In this document: positions 60,601 through 64,000 of the stretch, one piece after another
Layout of the letters: every line of letters starts with the position of its first letter
Numbering within the stretch: position 1 is the stretch's first letter
Origin: Oscillatoriaceae cyanobacterium M7585_C2015_266
GTDB lineage: Bacteria; Cyanobacteriota; Cyanobacteriia; Cyanobacteriales; Oscillatoriaceae
Assembly: GCA_015295835.1 (NCBI GenBank)
Contig: DVEG01000025.1
Location: 184,515-248,514 of the forward strand
Direction: 5' to 3'
DNA length: 64,000 nt
Notes under the pieces: model-generated
Seen by the model: only the letters and a program-made list of their open reading frames with translations
What the model was told of the DNA's origin: nothing
Databases searched by the model: none
Position numbers and translations under genes: made by a program

Positions 60601-61168
60601 ACTTGGAGAAGATGGAAATGATTTGCTTTATGGAAATGTCGGTGCTGATTTTATTGCTGGGGGAATTGGTGAAGATACGATTTTTGGCGGCAAGGATAAT
60701 GATATTCTCAAGGGTGGTGTCGGCAATGATATTGTCGCGGGCAATGTAGGTAATGATACTGTCTGCGGTGGTGACGGTAATGAGCAGTTATATGGGAATG
60801 TCGGCACTGATATTATGGATGGGTGCGAGGGTGATGATACGCTATTTGGTGGGCAAGATAATGATATCCTTATTGGCGGGAATGGAGATGATTGGTTGTT
60901 CGGGGATTTAGGTAATGATACCTTGACTGGTGGAGTAGGAAGCGAGCGCTTTATTTTTTCTGCTACCACTGGCAGCAATACGATTACAGACTTTGAAGAT
61001 GGCATCGATTTACTCGGATTAACAGGAGGTTTGACTTTTGCTGAATTGACTGTTGCCCAAGGTGCAACTGGAACTTTGATCAGTATTACAAGTAGTGGAG
61101 AATTGTTGGCATCTTTGAATGGAGTTTCAGCCACTTTAATCACGGCTGACGATTTCACTTTAGTCTAA
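57626..61168 (+). CDS. DUF4347 / beta-helix / RTX secreted exoprotein
   Basis: A 1180-aa secreted multidomain protein. Residues 20-190 are DUF4347 ('VEAVHIFSHGNPGQLHLGST', 'IFLYGCDVAFAEGASFVERL'). Residues 195-640 are a right-handed beta-helix of the 'choice-of-anchor' type ('NNADSGPGSLRNAIATATPG', many N/G-rich rungs, 'HALLPGSPAIDAGTSTGAP', 'GAYEL'). Residues 710-820 look like an immunoglobulin-like 'choice-of-anchor D' domain ('IFTIQNTGTAALNLSNLSLP'). Residues 850-1115 are RTX calcium-binding repeats (GGxGNDxLxG), and the tail 'FSATTGSNTITDFEDGID' fits type I secretion. No N-terminal signal peptide fits C-terminal export. The function is probably surface or extracellular adhesion; not proven. 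Confidence 0.9.
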   Translation: MKSNGISKNTKIFENSKSKSIVFIDSNIPEYSSLLKGIKEGVEVIIIDSQIDGVEQITRALQKFAVLHGYVEAVHIFSHGNPGQLHLGSTILSSDNLKQYISQLQQWRNVFKNSSSTAATGIFLYGCDVAFAEGASFVERLSQLTGTNVAASTDKTGSAIRGANWDLEYKTGEIEVPTVLKLETQKAYKGVLGTLTVTNNADSGPGSLRNAIATATPGDTIVFAPSLAGQTITLTSGQILINKNLIIDGAAAPGLTISGNNTSRVFETNIDASFNPTNVTLRNLIIANGKVTGADDIVGAGGAIRTGQQCVLVIENCQINNNFAELGGGGIYGGYRSTTIVINSKFNGNDGTAGKQERGGGAIAARSESIITVQGSEFINNKGINGGAINSLLSQLTVENSKFINNDTTAGISASGGFGGAIYTDGASDNLKPDSGTVLIRNSLFEGNKGTGQGGAAFLYLYTPDKAIVENSTFINNSVIKNTAGVALGGAIRGSVDLTVNNSTFANNIAETQGGAIWLGETTKVNITNSTFSGNKAVDAADQGLGGGIFFANGSAASNIVNSTFVNNYAGSFGGAFGGGGTNVTLKNTIVANNVAGNPFNKNQHTINQFTDGGGNIQWPAKNPADATDVNVTAAITIANPLLGPLQDNGGNILTHALLPGSPAIDAGTSTGAPTTDQRGIPRPQDGDGNGTALVDSGAYELIASVPEIQVLDGSINIIDGTTTAISFGSTTLGTPIIKIFTIQNTGTAALNLSNLSLPTGFSLVGTFPNSIPAGSQANLQVQLDATAVGNSTGILSFITNDSDENPFDFAIAGTVVATTPASCLCDKFPIPNFNIPLPVANSVTNTINGTNSDDTLIGSAAPEAINGLGGNDIVSGRDGNDNILGGEGNDFLYGNPGNDIILGYFGRDTIFGGKDNDALFGGADDDVGAGNLGNDTIFGGKNNDLLYGNVGDELIYGQLGNDTIFGGKDNDALLGGANDDIIAGDIGNDTLLGEDGNDLLYGNVGADFIAGGIGEDTIFGGKDNDILKGGVGNDIVAGNVGNDTVCGGDGNEQLYGNVGTDIMDGCEGDDTLFGGQDNDILIGGNGDDWLFGDLGNDTLTGGVGSERFIFSATTGSNTITDFEDGIDLLGLTGGLTFAELTVAQGATGTLISITSSGELLASLNGVSATLITADDFTLV
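60160..60955 (+). repeat. RTX nonapeptide repeat array
   Basis: About two dozen copies of the calcium-binding nonapeptide consensus GGxGNDxLx, e.g. 'GGKDNDALFGGADDDVGAGN' and 'GGDGNEQLYGNVGTDIMDG', in the C-terminal third of the first exoprotein. Some units vary at the GGxGND glycines. The codon sequence repeats too ('TTTGGCGGCAAAGATAATGA' recurs). Confidence 0.85.
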
Positions 61169-61421
61169 TAAATATAGAAGTTAGCTTTAGAATTTCAGGA
61201 GGGGGCTATTCAAAAGCTTTTTCCTAATTTTTTTGGTATTTGCTGAATACTTGCTACATAACAGCTTTTCTAATTATAGAGTTTTAGGCAACCATGCTAA
61301 CACAAAACTGCAAATTTTAAAAATTTTTAATAATTTTTAATACGCACTTAAACAGTACGGATTTTATGATTTAGAAATGTATATAAGCATAGATTCTTCT
61401 AATGTTTTCAGGTAGAATTAT

Positions 61422-64000
61422 ATGCGCAATTATACTCAACAAAACTCCCTCCATGTTTATAAATCTAAATCTATAGTTTTCATAGATTACAGCCTGAATG
61501 ACTTTCAAACTATAGCCGCAGGAATCAAAGATGGCGTAGAGGTATTTTTTCTCGATCGCAGTCAAGATGGTATCACTCAGATCGCTACAATTTTGCAAAA
61601 ATTTGTCGAATTGTACGGCTCACTTGAGACAGTTCATATATTCTCTCACGGAAATCAGGGTCAATTAAAACTTGGTTCTACCATTCTCAGCTCAGATAAC
61701 CTAGAGCAATACAAAACCGAACTACAAAAGTGGGGAAATGCTTTTAGGTTTTCGGCTCCCACAGAAAATTCATCTGCAATTTTACTTTATGGCTGCAATG
61801 TAGCCGCTGGAGAGGGTATAAAATTCATTAACAAACTCAGTCAATTAACTGGGGTTTCCATTGCCGCTTCTACTGATAAAACAGGAAGTGTAGCAATGGG
61901 AGGTAACTGGAATTTAGAATATGCTACTGCAGAAATTAAAACACCCGCTGTTTTAAAACCGGAAACACTAGCTGCTTATCAAGGAGTTTTAGGCATAATA
62001 ACGGTAACGAATAATAACGACAGCGGCGCTGGTTCATTAAGAAATGCGATCGCTACAGCTGCACCAGGAGATACCATAGTCTTTGCTTCCAGTCTAGCGG
62101 GGCAGACGATTACACTTACCAGCGGGCAACTCGAAATTAACAAAAATCTGATTATTGACGGCGCTAATGCTCCAGGTTTAACCATTAGCGGAAATAATAG
62201 CAGCCGCGTCATCAATCTTCAGGCGGGGCAAAGCTTAACCGTGAAAAATCTCACCATCGCCAACGGTAAAGTCACCAGCACTGACATACAAGAAGGCGGA
62301 GGCGGTATTAAAGCGGGAGACAGTAGCACGCTAACAGTAGAAAATTGTAATTTTAAAAACAATATTGCGCGTCTGGGCGGCGGAATTTTTGCGTTCAATC
62401 AAAGTACTCTAACAGTTCTTAACAGTACATTTGACGGCAATGACGCTACATCGGGGCAAGACTTAGACTATCGAGAGCAAAGTGGAGGTGCGATTGTAGC
62501 CTTTGTCGCCAAAAACATGACTGTCAAAAACAGCAAATTTACCAATAACAAAGGCATTAATGGGGGAGCAATTAATAACCTTTTAACACCCGTTTTAATC
62601 GAAAACTGTACTTTCCTGAATAACGATACAACCGCAGGGGCTTCACTTTCTGGAATCGGCGGTTATGGCGGTGCCGTGTACAGTGATGGAGCAAGTCGAT
62701 TCAATAACGACAGTATAGGCGGTGAATTTATCATTCGTAACAGCCGATTTGAAAACAACAAAGGAGCTGGGCAAGGTGGTGGAATATATTTATACATGTA
62801 CCCGCCAGATAACGCAACAGTTGAAGGTTGTACGATCATCAATAATTCCGTTATTCAAGATGATATCGGAGATGCCTTAGGTGGGGGCATGTTTTATGCA
62901 GGAAAAACTGGGCTAGCGCCAGGTAATAGTCTGCTGACGATTAACAAAACTACCTTTGCCAATAATGTAGCTGGTGATCAAGGAGGTGCCTTGTGGGTAG
63001 GAGAAAATGCACCGCTGAATATTACCAACAGCACTTTTTCTGGCAATAAAGCCCTAGACGGACCTTACGGTTTTGGCGGAGCCCTTACTATATTCAATCA
63101 GTCTAATCCTACTACTATCGTTAATACAACTTTTGCCAACAATAATGCAGCTAAGTTAGCGGGAGCGATTTTTCACGGTGATCAACAACAAATTACTGTG
63201 AAAAATACGATTTTTTATAAAAATACTGCCAATAATGCTGTACAAAATCAGCAACATGTTTCCCGGTATTTAATTGATGGGGGCAATAATATTCAATGGC
63301 CAGGTAAACTAACAACAATTCCTTTTCCTGGGGATTTGAATGTCACGGAGTCGGTTAATATTGTAGACCCACTTTTAGGTCCCTTACAAGACAACGGCGG
63401 CGGTATTTTAACTCATGCCTTGCTTCCCGGCAGCCCTGCGATCGATGCTGGCACTAGCACGGGTGCGCCTACTACGGATCAGCGGGGCATACCTCGTCCA
63501 CAAGATGGCGATAGTAATGGCACGGCAGTAGTTGATATTGGTGCTTATGAATTCACTACTGCCGCTCCAGAGATTCAGGTATTAAACGGCACAACTAATA
63601 TAGTTGACGGCACGACTACTCCTCTAAATTTTGGCACAACTGTAGTCGGCACTTCTGTAACTCAAACCTTCACGATTAAAAATACCGGCAGTGCTGTATT
63701 AAGTCTCAGCAATTTGCAATTGCCAACTGGTTTTTCTGTGGTAGGAACCCTGCCTGCTAGTATACCACCGGGAGGGCAGGCAAATTTGCAAATAAATTTA
63801 GATGCAACTGCTGTGGGTAATTTTAGTGGCGAACTTTCTTTTGTTACTAACGACAGCGACGAAAATCCTTTTAATTTCGCGATATTTGGCTCAGTCAATA
63901 CTCCCACTCCCACTCCTACTCCCACTCCCACTCCTACTCCCACTCCCACTCCCACTCCCACTCCCACTCCCACTCCCACTCCCACTCCCACTCCCACTCC
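61422..64000 (+). CDS. Second DUF4347 / beta-helix exoprotein, truncated at the window end
   Basis: A paralog of the preceding gene: ATG 61422 starts 'MRNYTQQNSLHVYKSKSIVF', and the frame is open to the window end (859 codons and two bases; no stop). DUF4347 ('ETVHIFSHGNQGQLKLGST', 'ILLYGCNVAAGEGIKF'), the beta-helix ('TVTNNNDSGAGSLRNAIATA', rungs with 'GGGI'/'GGAI', 'GSPAIDAGTSTGAP') and the anchor-D domain ('FTIKNTGSAVLSLSNLQLP') match the first protein in order. At 'FAIFGSVN' it enters a Pro-Thr run instead of RTX repeats; what follows is unseen. The intergenic gap to the first copy is 253 bp. Confidence 0.92.
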   Translation, partial: MRNYTQQNSLHVYKSKSIVFIDYSLNDFQTIAAGIKDGVEVFFLDRSQDGITQIATILQKFVELYGSLETVHIFSHGNQGQLKLGSTILSSDNLEQYKTELQKWGNAFRFSAPTENSSAILLYGCNVAAGEGIKFINKLSQLTGVSIAASTDKTGSVAMGGNWNLEYATAEIKTPAVLKPETLAAYQGVLGIITVTNNNDSGAGSLRNAIATAAPGDTIVFASSLAGQTITLTSGQLEINKNLIIDGANAPGLTISGNNSSRVINLQAGQSLTVKNLTIANGKVTSTDIQEGGGGIKAGDSSTLTVENCNFKNNIARLGGGIFAFNQSTLTVLNSTFDGNDATSGQDLDYREQSGGAIVAFVAKNMTVKNSKFTNNKGINGGAINNLLTPVLIENCTFLNNDTTAGASLSGIGGYGGAVYSDGASRFNNDSIGGEFIIRNSRFENNKGAGQGGGIYLYMYPPDNATVEGCTIINNSVIQDDIGDALGGGMFYAGKTGLAPGNSLLTINKTTFANNVAGDQGGALWVGENAPLNITNSTFSGNKALDGPYGFGGALTIFNQSNPTTIVNTTFANNNAAKLAGAIFHGDQQQITVKNTIFYKNTANNAVQNQQHVSRYLIDGGNNIQWPGKLTTIPFPGDLNVTESVNIVDPLLGPLQDNGGGILTHALLPGSPAIDAGTSTGAPTTDQRGIPRPQDGDSNGTAVVDIGAYEFTTAAPEIQVLNGTTNIVDGTTTPLNFGTTVVGTSVTQTFTIKNTGSAVLSLSNLQLPTGFSVVGTLPASIPPGGQANLQINLDATAVGNFSGELSFVTNDSDENPFNFAIFGSVNTPTPTPTPTPTPTPTPTPTPTPTPTPTPTPTPT
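63901..64000 (+). repeat. CCCACT hexanucleotide tandem repeat encoding Pro-Thr
   Basis: At least 16 near-perfect 6-bp units (CCCACT with a few CCTACT) fill the last 100 bp and code for an alternating Pro-Thr linker in the second exoprotein. The window ends within the array, so its true length is unknown. Arrays of this type are prone to slippage and to assembly collapse. Confidence 0.9.

Noticed and set aside
63662..63997. Minus-strand frame with a long alternating Gly-Val run at the window end.
   Set aside because: It is the antisense translation of the CCCACT array in the exoprotein gene.
1..64000. tRNA, rRNA, tmRNA, CRISPR array, transposase or insertion-sequence candidates.
   Set aside because: None was found by eye. 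No tRNA T-loop core in a plausible cloverleaf, no regular spaced repeats, no DDE-type transposase frame. A tRNAscan/Infernal run would be decisive.

Overview
The window is chromosomal DNA from a cyanobacterium, most likely a filamentous one of the Oscillatoriales/Microcoleus type. The evidence is the many HIP1 octamers (GCGATCGC), the gene set (ictB, a GUN4-family protein, a DUF2358 protein, cyanobacterial histidine kinases with an 'AHELNNP/AHEINNP' H-box, Ser/Thr kinases fused to TPRs, pentapeptide repeats, a PEP-CTERM protein, DUF4347/RTX exoproteins) and the moderate GC content. Names come from reading motifs and family architecture by eye; no database search was run.

Layout. 1-2.3 kb: end of the SUF Fe-S operon (partial sufD, then sufS) and its terminator. 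2.4-6.3 kb: a Uma2-type nuclease-like gene, a PEP-CTERM surface protein, a possible 29-aa membrane peptide, an FmdB-like zinc ribbon and a VanX-like D-Ala-D-Ala dipeptidase. 6.3-19.7 kb: a mostly minus-strand surface-glycan island with two GT39/ArnT-like transferases, three paralogous polytopic proteins with a 'VVQDDARQH' loop, two GT2 transferases, a flippase-like protein and a toroid-like protein. 19.8-28.8 kb: a GH25 muramidase with a four-fold C-terminal repeat, hisA, two histidine kinases flanking a DUF2358 protein, and a PBP-like SxxK protein.

28.8-30.5 kb is a decayed patch: a parA-like gene frameshifted next to its Walker A motif and carrying a 48-bp tandem duplication, then a multiply broken Schlafen/AlbA_2-like gene. 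30.6-35.3 kb: uvrA and a large unknown secreted or anchored protein. 35.3-44.4 kb: a signalling and repeat-protein cluster (Ser/Thr kinase-TPR, pentapeptide protein, CodA-like amidohydrolase, Ser/Thr kinase-macro domain fusion, a small protein, a 15-TPR protein) followed by an unlisted microprotein operon (48 aa plus 32 aa) with its own terminator. 44.7-52.6 kb: map, smpB, ictB, a degenerate histidine kinase, gun4 and icd. 52.7-57.2 kb: a low-complexity anchored protein and an lptA-lptB-lptF/G lipopolysaccharide export cluster. 57.6-64 kb: two tandem paralogous DUF4347/beta-helix exoproteins; the first ends in RTX repeats, the second runs off the window inside a Pro-Thr hexanucleotide repeat.

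The genes fit an envelope-focused theme: glycan assembly (6-19 kb), peptidoglycan turnover (vanX-like, GH25, SxxK protein), LPS export (lpt) and secreted exoproteins, interleaved with signal transduction and housekeeping. The strongest candidates for something undescribed are the triplicated GT-C-like family with its duplicated two-gene modules, the kinase-macro fusion, the GH25 tail repeat, the histidine-less histidine kinase, and the small two-microprotein operon.
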